A stretch of DNA of 64,000 nt, taken from Emcibacter sp048269205. GTDB taxonomy: Bacteria; Pseudomonadota; Alphaproteobacteria; Sphingomonadales; Emcibacteraceae. The DNA is taken from contig NZ_JBLXJC010000003.1 in assembly GCF_048269205.1 (NCBI RefSeq), positions 1-64,000 on the forward strand, in the 5' to 3' direction. Every line of letters begins with the position of its first letter. Position 1 is the stretch's first letter. Under the pieces are notes generated by a model. That model searched no databases. It was not told the origin of the DNA and saw only the letters and a program-made list of their open reading frames with translations. Of the stretch, positions 18,205 to 26,702 are shown piece by piece. The position numbers and the translations under genes were made by a program.

Positions 18205-19608
18205 TTAGCTGTTTTTACGCCAGCCCTCGATATCCGCATATTGTTCACGGGCCACGGCCGCATAAGGCACAGGGCTCACCAGGGCGCGGATTTCGAACTG
18301 CTTGTGCGGCTCAACAGTCGGCTTGGTGGTGCCGCCATTTTCCTCACCCCAGACAAATGTCAGCTGGGTGCCGGGTTTGGCATATTCGGGATCCAGAACT
18401 GCCAGGGTCAGCATCTTGCGTTCGTTGGAGCTGTACCCCACCCAGGTGGACACACCCACGGTCTCACCCTTGTCGTTGGTGACCTTGTCAAACGGATGCA
18501 TGGAGTAAACGGCAGACGGGAATTCCCAGAATTTACCGCGTTCCATCTCGCCGCTGTCAAGCTGGGAGGAGATCACTTTCATCACATCGTCGCTGTGCAG
18601 CGCCAGGGTCACTTTCTGACGGTGTTTGTTGTTCGCCATTTTCTCCAGCGCCTCGCGGCCGATGAAGTCATGGTCGAATTTCACAAATCCGCCATAGCCC
18701 AGGTCCCAGGGTGTGAAGTAATAGTCTTCAATAGTGTCGGAAACAAAACTGCCGCCGATGGAAGCCTTGGCTTCATAGTCGTTTTCGGTCAGCCATTCCC
18801 GGTAAGGTTTCATCTTATCACCGGAATAGACCGCCGGAACCGGAGAGGGAATCCAGCCAGACTCCAGAGTGTTGGAGGAATAGGCGCGGCCACCGACCCG
18901 GCGCAGGCCGAATTCCTTGCCGGCCTCGATGATGGCGTTCTGTACCGGCTCTTTTTCATCCCAGGGGCCGAACAGTTCAAAACCGGGCTGACCAGCCATG
19001 CCGTGACGCAGGGCGCGAACAGATTTGCCGGCAATATTCATTGTGCACATGTGGAAGAACTTCAGGTCCGGCGGTGTTTCACCCAGCACTTTTTCCATCA
19101 GTTTCATGGCGTTGGGGCCCTGAACCTGGAAACGATAGTTGTCGCGACGGGATGGGTCCTTGCGGGCCGCGGTACGCTGGTCAACATGAATGGTAACATC
19201 CCAGTCGCCGGTTTCCGCATGGAACTGGATCCAGCTCAGGGTCGGCATGCGGCCAACCAGGCTAAAGCTGTTTTCCGCCAGATAGAACAGGATCACGTCG
19301 CCGATCACATAGCCGTCATAGCTACAGGGCACAAATTGTTTGGCCCGATCGACCTGGAAATTCTTGAAACTGTTGATGCCCAGATAAGTCAGAAGAGCAA
19401 GGGCATCGGGACCTTCCAGAAGCATATCAACCATGTGATAGGACTGATCAAACAGCACACAGGTGTTCTGCCATCCCCACTGCTCATCACGCCAGTTGGT
19501 AAATTCCGCCGGCACACCCGGGTAGGCGTTGGGTCCTGCCTGGGAGTTGCGCAGCATCTCCACCGGGCCCTCGAATGATTTCATATAGTCTTCCAGATTT
19601 TTCACCAT
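18205..19608 (-). CDS. ligM: Tetrahydrofolate-dependent aromatic O-demethylase (LigM/DesA type)
   Basis: 467 residues of the GcvT/aminomethyltransferase fold, the same length class as LigM of Sphingobium (vanillate and 3-O-methylgallate demethylase). Recognisable parts are AGPNAYPGVPAEFTNWRDEQ near the start, SWIQFHAETGDWDV, and the GYGGFVKFDHDFIGREALE segment that begins the C-terminal part. The enzyme passes the methoxy methyl group to tetrahydrofolate and yields protocatechuate from vanillate, which the next two genes cleave. DesA-type syringate specificity cannot be excluded by eye. The start has GAAGGT 5 nt upstream. Confidence 0.88.
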   Translation of the reverse strand: MVKNLEDYMKSFEGPVEMLRNSQAGPNAYPGVPAEFTNWRDEQWGWQNTCVLFDQSYHMVDMLLEGPDALALLTYLGINSFKNFQVDRAKQFVPCSYDGYVIGDVILFYLAENSFSLVGRMPTLSWIQFHAETGDWDVTIHVDQRTAARKDPSRRDNYRFQVQGPNAMKLMEKVLGETPPDLKFFHMCTMNIAGKSVRALRHGMAGQPGFELFGPWDEKEPVQNAIIEAGKEFGLRRVGGRAYSSNTLESGWIPSPVPAVYSGDKMKPYREWLTENDYEAKASIGGSFVSDTIEDYYFTPWDLGYGGFVKFDHDFIGREALEKMANNKHRQKVTLALHSDDVMKVISSQLDSGEMERGKFWEFPSAVYSMHPFDKVTNDKGETVGVSTWVGYSSNERKMLTLAVLDPEYAKPGTQLTFVWGEENGGTTKPTVEPHKQFEIRALVSPVPYAAVAREQYADIEGWRKNS

Positions 19609-19720
19609 GTTACCTTCTCTTTTGATTATCAGACCTGTTTTCCAGACAGGTCAGAGCTACAGAATTCCTGACAATATGGCGAAGGAGAACCTCATTCGGA
19701 CGCCATGCTGCCAGTTTTTT

Positions 19721-19732
19721 ATTGGATACATT
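19721..19732. promoter_or_regulatory. Candidate GntR/VanR-type operator, copy 1
   Basis: ATTGGATACATT. It is an imperfect dyad close to the ATTGGATCCAAT half-operator I recall for Caulobacter VanR, a GntR-FCD vanillate regulator. It lies about 110 bases upstream of ligM. Confidence 0.55.
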
Positions 19733-19783
19733 TTGTAGTCTGTTTTTGCGATTATTCAAGAATTATTTCACTTTTAACATTAA

Positions 19784-19795
19784 ATGGGATACATT
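19784..19795. promoter_or_regulatory. Candidate GntR/VanR-type operator, copy 2
   Basis: ATGGGATACATT, one mismatch from copy 1 and exactly 63 bases (about six helical turns) away on the same strand, which would put both bound dimers on one face of the DNA. Confidence 0.5.
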
Positions 19796-19984
19796 TTTTA
19801 ACAACAGTCTTGGCAAATAAGGTATATTTTTAAAGCTGGTATATATAAATCGGGGCCTATATATTTTATGTTCGCTTGAAAGCAGGCCGGACGGCGGGGT
19901 TGCCGGACCTTTCGGAGAAACCACGGGAAGGCTCGCTCCGGATCGGAAGATATATAAGGCCCAGGGATTATAGGGAAAAACCAA

Positions 19985-21301
19985 ATGAGTTCAGTAACGC
20001 AGTCTTCAACAGCATCCCTGGGGGAGCAGCCTGTCAAACTTCTCCATGTGACTACAGTATTATTCTGTTTTGTCTTCAACATGCTCGACGGGGCCGATGT
20101 CCTGCTGGTGGCCTATGCCGCTCCTTACTTTTCCGAAGACTGGTCCATCAGTCCCCAAGCGCTGGGGCTGATTTTCAGCGCCGGCCTGGTCGGCATGACC
20201 ATTGGCGCACTTTTCATTGCCCCCTTTGCCGATGTCTTTGGCCGCAAGACCACCATCATGCTGTCCACCACCATCATCGCCATCGGCATGATTCTCAGCA
20301 GCATGGCCCCCAACGTGGAAACTTTCATCGGCCTGCGTCTTTTCGTAGGGCTCGGCATCGGTTCCATGCTGGCCAGTGTAACGGCTCTGGCCTCTGAATA
20401 TGCGCCGCCCCGATATCGCAACCTGGCCGTCACCATCGCCACCTCCGGCTATGCCCTGGGCGCTGTAGTAGCAGGGGTTGTTGCCGTGAACATCATCCCC
20501 CTTGTCGGCTGGCAGGGACTGTTCCTTTATGCCGGCATTGTTTCGGCTGTGATGCTTCCCCTGTGTCTTCTGTTTATGCCGGAATCCGCAGAATTTCTTC
20601 TGGCCCGTCAGCCCCGCAAGGCACTGGACAAGATCAACAGGATTTACATGGCAACTGCCCTGCCCCCGCTCAGCACCCTGCCGCCCCGGGAAGACAGTAC
20701 GAGGAAAATGCCCGGCATTGCCAAACTGCTTTCACCTGTCTATCGCCGCGACACCCTGTTGCTTTGGGGTGCCTTTTTCTGCGCCTTCATGACCCTGTAC
20801 TTCCTGACCAGCTGGGTTCCCAAGATTGCCGTTGATGCGGGCCTGCCCAAGGACAAAGGGATCTATGCCGGTGCCACCTTTAACTTTGGCGCCTTTGTGG
20901 GACTGCTGCTTCTCGGATGGATTGCCGCCCGGCTGAGCCTGAATATGCTGATTGCCGTCTTCTTCGGCCTGGCCACACTGGTGATGATTCTGTTCGGCGC
21001 GGTGCATAGCCCTATCGAGCTGTTCTTTGTCGAAATTTTCTGCATCGGCTTTCTGGTCCAGGGCGGTTTTGGCGGCCTTTATGCGGCCGCCGCCCGGCAA
21101 TATCCTGCCGTCATCCGCACCACGGGGGTGGGCTGGGCTCTGGGCGCCGGGAGGTTCGGCGCCGTGTTCGGTCCCTATCTCGGCGGGCTGACCATTGGAT
21201 GGGGGATCAGCCTTCTGGGGAACTTCATTATCTTTGCCGTTCCCATTGCCACAGCCGGCCTGATCATGCTCTTTCTGAAAGGCGGTCAGGCAGATCAATG
21301 A
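19985..21301 (+). CDS. Aromatic acid:H+ symporter (AAHS-type MFS)
   Basis: 438 residues with 12 predicted helices. The NMLDGADVLLVAYAAP segment in helix 1 matches the DGxD motif of the AAHS family, and the loop DVFGRKTT between helices 2 and 3 is the MFS signature. Family members (PcaK, BenK, VanK) import benzoate, 4-hydroxybenzoate, protocatechuate or vanillate. Divergence from ligMAB suggests vanillate or protocatechuate as substrate. The stop overlaps the start of the GntR gene (ATGA). Confidence 0.85.
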   Translation: MSSVTQSSTASLGEQPVKLLHVTTVLFCFVFNMLDGADVLLVAYAAPYFSEDWSISPQALGLIFSAGLVGMTIGALFIAPFADVFGRKTTIMLSTTIIAIGMILSSMAPNVETFIGLRLFVGLGIGSMLASVTALASEYAPPRYRNLAVTIATSGYALGAVVAGVVAVNIIPLVGWQGLFLYAGIVSAVMLPLCLLFMPESAEFLLARQPRKALDKINRIYMATALPPLSTLPPREDSTRKMPGIAKLLSPVYRRDTLLLWGAFFCAFMTLYFLTSWVPKIAVDAGLPKDKGIYAGATFNFGAFVGLLLLGWIAARLSLNMLIAVFFGLATLVMILFGAVHSPIELFFVEIFCIGFLVQGGFGGLYAAAARQYPAVIRTTGVGWALGAGRFGAVFGPYLGGLTIGWGISLLGNFIIFAVPIATAGLIMLFLKGGQADQ

Positions 21302-21981
21302 CTAAGAAACCGGTCCAGCAGTTACGGGAAATGATTCTTTCAGGTGAGCTCGCCGCTGGAGAACGCCTGACCGAAACAGGTCTGGCGGAACGGCTCGGCA
21401 TGTCGCGAACACCCATTCGAAACGCCCTTCCCGCCCTGGCGGCAGAAGGATTCCTGATTCCCGTGGGCAAGCGCGGTTTTGCGGTCAAGGAGTTTAATGA
21501 CGAGGAAACCCTGCGCTCCATCGAACTGCGCGGCACCCTGGAGGCCCTGGCCGGACGGACCCTGGCAAGAAACGGCGCCTCCCCGGAAGTTCTTGAAGAA
21601 CTGAGTGACTGCCTCCGGGAAGGCGACGAGATTTTCGAGAAACGGTATGTCACAGACGACGATGAAAATCTCTATAGCGCGATGAACATCCGATTTCACC
21701 GCACCATCGTGGAAAACTGTCAGTCGCCAATGCTGGAATCCTTCATCGACCGGCTGTATCACGTCCCCTTCATTGCCCCCTCGGCGATCGTCTTCGACCA
21801 GGTGGGTCTTGACCGTGCCTATGAACTCATGTTCCGGGCCCACGGCCATCATCATGCCATCGCAAACGCCATTCGCGATCGGGACGCCGAAAGGGTTGAA
21901 GCCCTGTTCAGGGAACACAGCAAGATCCAGTTTGAAAGCATGTTCTCAACCAGTCAGAAGGGCGGGGTGCCGAAGGACTGA
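21298..21981 (+). CDS. GntR-family (FCD) transcriptional regulator
   Basis: 227 residues. The winged helix spans about residues 4-70 (REMILSGELAAGERLTE, then LAERLGMSRTPIRNAL). The all-helical FCD ligand domain has the metal-binding pattern of FadR/VanR relatives: MNIRFHRTI, then RAHGHHHAIANAI and EHSKIQ, with several His ligands. It overlaps the transporter by four bases, so it is coexpressed with it. It likely responds to an aromatic acid and controls the ligMAB, transporter and feruloyl-CoA synthetase promoters, where matching boxes occur. Confidence 0.85.
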   Translation: MTKKPVQQLREMILSGELAAGERLTETGLAERLGMSRTPIRNALPALAAEGFLIPVGKRGFAVKEFNDEETLRSIELRGTLEALAGRTLARNGASPEVLEELSDCLREGDEIFEKRYVTDDDENLYSAMNIRFHRTIVENCQSPMLESFIDRLYHVPFIAPSAIVFDQVGLDRAYELMFRAHGHHHAIANAIRDRDAERVEALFREHSKIQFESMFSTSQKGGVPKD

Positions 21982-22071
21982 CCCTCTTGACAGAGGCAAG
22001 GCCATCATTCATTAAAAAAGGTCACAGAATTCGTTTTTTGCATACAAAACACTTCCTTCTTAGAACATGTT

Positions 22072-22083
22072 TTGTGTCCCATT
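22072..22083. promoter_or_regulatory. Weak operator-like box upstream of feruloyl-CoA synthetase
   Basis: TTGTGTCCCATT, whose reverse complement AATGGGACACAA resembles the boxes at 19784 and 22141 with several mismatches. Weaker than the other four. Confidence 0.3.
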
Positions 22084-22122
22084 ATTGATAATATTGGGCT
22101 TTTTTTCATAATAAACATAATT

Positions 22123-22134
22123 ATTGTATCCATT
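22123..22134. promoter_or_regulatory. Candidate GntR/VanR-type operator, copy 3
   Basis: ATTGTATCCATT, in the 235-base region upstream of the feruloyl-CoA synthetase gene. It is a near palindrome and matches copies 1 and 2 in 10 of 12 and 9 of 12 positions. Confidence 0.55.
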
Positions 22135-22140
22135 TTTAGG

Positions 22141-22152
22141 ATGAGATACATT
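22141..22152. promoter_or_regulatory. Candidate GntR/VanR-type operator, copy 4
   Basis: ATGAGATACATT, 18 bases after the start of copy 3 and about 65 bases before the synthetase start. It differs from copy 2 at one position. Confidence 0.5.
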
Positions 22153-22216
22153 ACTGATTCTAAGCTACACAAACAAATTTGAGCTTCTCCGGCCACGAGA
22201 ATTAGGGAAGAGTTTT

Positions 22217-24088
22217 ATGGAACAAAACAAGACGGTTGAGCAGACCTGGCAGCAGGCCCCCATGCGCGAGATCTCCCTGTGGAAACCGGATATCAATGTA
22301 AGGCGCACCGAAGACGGCACCATTTATATTACCCAGAAAAAACCCCTGCCGGAATTCCCCGGGCGCATCATGGAACCGCTGGTTCATTTCGCCGAAACAG
22401 CCCCGGACCGTGTTTTCCTGGCCGACCGCGGCAAGGACGGGGAATGGCGCAAGCTCACCTACAGAGAAGCGCTTGCAAAGGCGCGGAATCTGGGCCAGTT
22501 CCTGCTCGATCAGGGACTGAGCGCCGATCGGCCGCTGCTCATCCTGTCCGGTAACGATCTCGAACACGCCCTGCTTGGCCTCGCCTGCGCCTATGTGGGT
22601 GTCCCCTATGCCCCCGTGTCTGCTGCCTATTCCAACCCGGCCACGGAATATAAGCGGCTCATGGAGATCGTACCGCCGCTAAATCCCGGCATGATTTATG
22701 CCGCGGAGAAGGAGCCTTTTTCCGGCGCCATCGCCGCCATCGCCAACCCAGACACCAAACTGCTGTTCGGCGACAGTAAAAACGACCAGGGCATCGATTT
22801 TGCCAGTGCCGTCGCCACACCGGCGACACAGGCCGTGGATGAAGCTTTTGACAGGGTTACCGGCGACACCATCGTCAAGTTCCTCTTTACGTCGGGCTCC
22901 ACCGGAACCCCCAAGGCTGTGATCAATACCAACAGCATGATTTCCGCCGGTCAGATCATGACCAGTGAAACCTTCCTGTTCATGAAAGAAGAACCTGTCG
23001 TGGTGCTCGACTGGGCGCCCTGGAACCATACCGCGGGTGGCAACAAGGTTTTCTATATGGTCATGTTCAACGGCGGCTCGCTTTACATTGACGATGGACG
23101 CCCGACCCCGGGCGAGATCCATAAAACCATTCGCAATCTGGAAGAGGTATCCCCCAGCTGGTACTTTAACCTGCCCAAGGGTTTTGAAATGCTTCTGGAT
23201 CACATGAAAACCCACCCGGAATTCTGCCAGAAATTCTTCAAGAACCTGAAGATGCTCTGGTATGCGGGCGCCAAACTGTCCCAGCACACCTGGAATACCC
23301 TGGAAGAGCGGGCCGTGGCCACCACCGGCACCCGGATCCTGATCGGCACCGGTCTCGGCGCCACAGAGACCTCCCCGGTTGCCCTGTTCTGCACCTGGCC
23401 GCAGGAAGAATCCGGCAATATGGGCCTGCCCTGTAATGGTTGTGAACTGAAACTTGTCCCCACCGAAGGCAAATATGATGCCCGGGTACGGGGACCGAAT
23501 ATCATGCCGGGCTATTACAAAAACCCGGAAGCCACCAAAAAGGCCTTTGACGAGGAAGGTTTCTATTGTTTCGGGGATGCCCTCAAACCTCTGGATCCGG
23601 ACGATTTTTCCATAGGCTTCCTGTTTGACGGCCGCACGGCGGAAAACTTCAAGCTCAACACCGGCACCTGGGTCAACACAGGCGCCCTTCGCGACAAGAT
23701 CATCGACCATTATGAAAATGCCGTGAAGGATGTGGCGATCGCCGGCGCCGACCGGGATTTCCTGAGCGCGCTGATTTTCCCCAATTTCGACGTGGTTGCG
23801 AAAAAGCTGAATCTTTCCAGCACGACCCCGGAAGAAATTGTTGCCACCCCCGAGGTCCGGGAATATTTCAAAACCAAGCTTGATGAACTTGCTGCCCAGA
23901 GCACGGGGTCTTCTACCCTGATCCGCCGGGCCCTGCTTATTGAAATTCCGCCTTCCGCCAAGGACAATGAGGTTACCGACAAGGGATCCGTCAATCAGCG
24001 GGCCCTGATCCAGAACCGGGCGCATCTTGTCGAGGAAATCTATGACGGATCACCGCGGATCATTGAAATCAGCAAGAGGAAGAAATGA
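22217..24088 (+). CDS. Feruloyl-CoA synthetase-type AMP-dependent ligase
   Basis: 623 residues of the ANL superfamily, with AGGGAAGAG before the start. The P-loop-like A3 motif FLFTSGSTGTPKAV is near residue 220, the acyl site GTGLGATETSP near 376-386, and the late motif FDGRTAENFKLNTGTWV near 470-486 is typical of feruloyl-CoA synthetases (FerA/Fcs) rather than short-chain acyl-CoA ligases. It would activate ferulate or a related hydroxycinnamate with ATP and CoA. The hydratase/lyase (FerB/Ech) and vanillin dehydrogenase needed to reach vanillate are not in the window. Confidence 0.85.
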   Translation: MEQNKTVEQTWQQAPMREISLWKPDINVRRTEDGTIYITQKKPLPEFPGRIMEPLVHFAETAPDRVFLADRGKDGEWRKLTYREALAKARNLGQFLLDQGLSADRPLLILSGNDLEHALLGLACAYVGVPYAPVSAAYSNPATEYKRLMEIVPPLNPGMIYAAEKEPFSGAIAAIANPDTKLLFGDSKNDQGIDFASAVATPATQAVDEAFDRVTGDTIVKFLFTSGSTGTPKAVINTNSMISAGQIMTSETFLFMKEEPVVVLDWAPWNHTAGGNKVFYMVMFNGGSLYIDDGRPTPGEIHKTIRNLEEVSPSWYFNLPKGFEMLLDHMKTHPEFCQKFFKNLKMLWYAGAKLSQHTWNTLEERAVATTGTRILIGTGLGATETSPVALFCTWPQEESGNMGLPCNGCELKLVPTEGKYDARVRGPNIMPGYYKNPEATKKAFDEEGFYCFGDALKPLDPDDFSIGFLFDGRTAENFKLNTGTWVNTGALRDKIIDHYENAVKDVAIAGADRDFLSALIFPNFDVVAKKLNLSSTTPEEIVATPEVREYFKTKLDELAAQSTGSSTLIRRALLIEIPPSAKDNEVTDKGSVNQRALIQNRAHLVEEIYDGSPRIIEISKRKK

Positions 24089-24516
24089 CAGAGGACGAAA
24101 GACGGGCTATCGAATGGGACTGTCAGCAATTGCTGAACCGTGTGACCCGGCTTCTGGATGAAGGACGCTGGCAGGAACTGGCCGATTGTTATACCGAGGA
24201 TGCGGTTCTTGCCCGCCCCAGCGACCCCGAAAATCCCTTCAGGGGGCGTGCGGAAATCCTGAAATCTCTTGAGGCCCGCCCGCCCCGTGTCAGTTGCCAT
24301 CTTCTGTCCAATTGCCTTTTTGACATCAAGGAACCGGATCTGGTTCATGCCCACAGCCGCGTTCTGCTGATGAGCGCCGAACCGGGCGAGGACGCCCCCC
24401 TGCAAACCAACACGCCAATTCTGGTGGGAAGTTTTTCCGACCAACTTGCGAAAATCGACGGCCGCTGGCTGATCAGAAAACGGCAAGGCAGCGTGGACAT
24501 CAAATACGCTCCGTAA
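24085..24516 (+). CDS. NTF2-like (SnoaL/ring-hydroxylating beta-like) protein
   Basis: 143 residues, overlapping the synthetase stop by four bases (ATGA). An alpha helix (CQQLLNRVTRLLDEGRWQEL) is followed by DCYTEDAVLARP and the F-R-G-R-AEI pattern, then C-terminal strands ending in GRWLIRKRQGS. This is the fold of nuclear transport factor 2-like proteins and of dioxygenase beta subunits. No alpha subunit is nearby, so it may be a small isomerase, hydratase or binding protein in hydroxycinnamate use. Confidence 0.7.
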   Translation: MTEDERRAIEWDCQQLLNRVTRLLDEGRWQELADCYTEDAVLARPSDPENPFRGRAEILKSLEARPPRVSCHLLSNCLFDIKEPDLVHAHSRVLLMSAEPGEDAPLQTNTPILVGSFSDQLAKIDGRWLIRKRQGSVDIKYAP

Positions 24517-24540
24517 AACAGGCAAAAGACAGATCTGAAA

Positions 24541-25251
24541 ATGAACGATAGCTCCCCTACACTTGTCCTGATCCCCGGCCTGCTTTCCGATGATATCGTC
24601 TGGAAACATGCCGCAGAAAAACTGGGTAATCTCCTGCCGGTAAAGATCATGGATGTGTCCGCCGGAATTTCCCTGACACGAATGGCCCAGGACTTTCTGG
24701 ACCAGGTCCCGGGCGATCTCTATGTGGCCGGGCACTCCATGGGCGCCCGCATCGCCATAGAAATGTATCGTCTTGCGCCGGAGCGGGTGAAAAAACTGGC
24801 CCTGGTCGACACGGGTATTCATCCCCGCAAGGAAGGTGAAGAGGAAAAAAGACAAATCCGGGTGAACCTCGCCTACAACGAGGGCATGGAAGCCCTGGCC
24901 GCAGACTGGCTGCCGCCCATGGTTCATGAAGACCGCCATCAGGACAGGGACCTGATGGAGGCCCTGACGGCCATGGTTCTGAGAGCAGACCCCGAGCAGC
25001 ACGAACGCCAGATCAGGGCCCTGCTTGACCGTCCGGAGGCCGCCCAGATCCTGCAGGAGGTCACCTGCCCGACGCTGCTGGTGGTGGGACGCCAGGATCA
25101 ATGGAGCCCTCTGGATCAACATGAGGAAATGCTGGAAAAGCTACAGAACACGGACGCCCGGCTGGTGGTCATCGAGGACGCCGGGCATTTTGCCCCCATT
25201 GAAAGGCCAGAGGCGGTTGCCGAAGCCCTTGCAACCTGGGTCAGGGCATGA
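24541..25251 (+). CDS. Alpha/beta hydrolase
   Basis: 236 residues. The nucleophile elbow is GHSMGAR with the serine near residue 67, an acid lies in the VVGRQDQWSP segment, and the catalytic histidine is in DAGHFAPIERP near the C-terminus. The lid region is short. Position between a feruloyl-CoA ligase and an aromatic acid transporter suggests hydrolysis of a hydroxycinnamate ester or thioester, but this is inferred from context only. There is no signal peptide, so it is cytoplasmic. Confidence 0.75.
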   Translation: MNDSSPTLVLIPGLLSDDIVWKHAAEKLGNLLPVKIMDVSAGISLTRMAQDFLDQVPGDLYVAGHSMGARIAIEMYRLAPERVKKLALVDTGIHPRKEGEEEKRQIRVNLAYNEGMEALAADWLPPMVHEDRHQDRDLMEALTAMVLRADPEQHERQIRALLDRPEAAQILQEVTCPTLLVVGRQDQWSPLDQHEEMLEKLQNTDARLVVIEDAGHFAPIERPEAVAEALATWVRA

Positions 25252-25342
25252 TCAACTGAATATATACTCTGAGCGAGACGCCGGTCGGGTCTTTTTCAGT
25301 CAACCATAATAACCAATACTTCCGGAAAAAGGGATACCGGCA

Positions 25343-26680
25343 ATGACAAAAGACCCGCGTGACATTCTCAACAACGAGCCCATGAAAGCCAGGCAGGTCC
25401 TGATTGTCGGACTCTGCCTCCTGCTCAATGCCCTTGACGGCTTTGACATTCTGGCCATTACCTTTGCCGCCCCCGGCATCGCCCAGGACTGGGCAGTGGG
25501 CCCCGAAATGATCGGCATTGTGATTTCCACAGGCTTGTTCAGCATGGCCGTCGGCTCCATCCTTCTTTCTCCCATTACGGACAAGGTGGGACGGCGGTTC
25601 ATGGTCATTGCCTGCCTGCTGGTCATGGGGGTCGGCATGCTGCTTTCGGCCTTTGCCACCGACATCATCAGCCTGTGCGTTTACCGTTTCATCACCGGTC
25701 TCGGCATTGGCGGCATCCTGCCCACCATCAACGCGGTCAGCGCGGAATTTTCCAACGAGAAGCGGCGGCATTTCTCCGTCTGCATGATGGGGATCGGCTA
25801 TGCCATCGGCGGCGTTCTCGGTGGATCTGCCGCGGCCTTCCTGCTCAGCATCTATAGCTGGGAGTCCGTGTTTATTTTCGGCGGTGTGATGGCCTTTATC
25901 ATCCTGCCCATCGCCTGGTTTCTGATGCCGGAATCCATCGAATTCCTGATTGCCCGCAAGGGACAGGGCGCGCTTGAACAAACCAACAAGATCCTGCGCC
26001 AGCTTGGTCATTCAGAAGCGGATCATATCAGGATGGCCGAAGCCGGGACGAAACCTGCCGGGCTCTCCCTCCTGTTCACACCCCGGAACCTGCCCCAGAC
26101 CGTCGCCCTGTCAGTGAGTTATTTCCTGCATGTGATGACCCTTTACTATGTGCTTGGCTGGGTGCCGACCCTGGTGACCGGCCTGGGGTTCGACAAAGTT
26201 GTCGGCACCGATGTGTCTGTCTGGGTCAACATTGGCGGCATGTTCGGCGGCATCCTGTTCGGCTGGGCCGCGACCTACTATGACCTGCGCAAACTGCTCG
26301 TTGGAATCCTGCTGACCGGCGGTGTCCTGGTTATCCTGTTCGGTCAGGTACCTGCCGATCTGGTACTTCTCAAGTCCGTCGGTTTCCTGGTCGGGTTCTG
26401 TATGTCGGGCAGCGTCATCGGTCTTTACGCCCTGCTGGCGGCAATCTATCCCACGACGCTCAGAGCGACAGGCACCGGTTTTGTGGTCGGCGCCGGCCGC
26501 GCCGGCTCCGCCATCGGACCGGTGATTACCGGCTTCCTGCTCGCTGCAGGCGCAACCCGGGGGGAAACCTCCATGATCATGGCCATGGGCTCCATCATCG
26601 CCGGCCTGGTCCTGCTTAGCCCCTGGATCAACAGACGCCCTGTTCCCGAGATGGCGCACAAGCCTCAACCCGGACAATAG
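25343..26680 (+). CDS. Aromatic acid:H+ symporter (AAHS-type MFS), second copy
   Basis: 445 residues with 12 predicted helices. NALDGFDILAITFAAPGIAQDW in the first helix is the AAHS DGFD motif, and DKVGRRF is the loop 2-3 signature. It differs clearly from the transporter at 19985 and probably takes up ferulate or another hydroxycinnamate, judging from the upstream ligase. It is likely the last gene of the operon, convergent with the pirin gene 22 bases away. Confidence 0.85.
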   Translation: MTKDPRDILNNEPMKARQVLIVGLCLLLNALDGFDILAITFAAPGIAQDWAVGPEMIGIVISTGLFSMAVGSILLSPITDKVGRRFMVIACLLVMGVGMLLSAFATDIISLCVYRFITGLGIGGILPTINAVSAEFSNEKRRHFSVCMMGIGYAIGGVLGGSAAAFLLSIYSWESVFIFGGVMAFIILPIAWFLMPESIEFLIARKGQGALEQTNKILRQLGHSEADHIRMAEAGTKPAGLSLLFTPRNLPQTVALSVSYFLHVMTLYYVLGWVPTLVTGLGFDKVVGTDVSVWVNIGGMFGGILFGWAATYYDLRKLLVGILLTGGVLVILFGQVPADLVLLKSVGFLVGFCMSGSVIGLYALLAAIYPTTLRATGTGFVVGAGRAGSAIGPVITGFLLAAGATRGETSMIMAMGSIIAGLVLLSPWINRRPVPEMAHKPQPGQ

Positions 26681-26702
26681 CCACCTGTCAGGCACAAGGA
26701 GT

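Larger units (their letters stand above)
19609..19984. promoter_or_regulatory. Divergent promoter region between ligM and the aromatic transporter
   Basis: A 376-base AT-rich region without genes drives ligMAB leftward and the transporter-GntR pair rightward. It holds two copies of a 12-bp box, 63 bases apart, listed separately. Confidence 0.65.

Noticed and set aside
18130..19578. A 482-codon plus-strand frame opposite ligM
   Set aside because: It is antisense to a clearly homologous gene, has no ribosome site and its translation lacks family motifs. Codon bias of the real gene keeps this frame open.
22679..24025. A 448-codon minus-strand frame opposite feruloyl-CoA synthetase
   Set aside because: Antisense to a well-supported ANL enzyme; composition is glycine and histidine rich as expected for a shadow frame.
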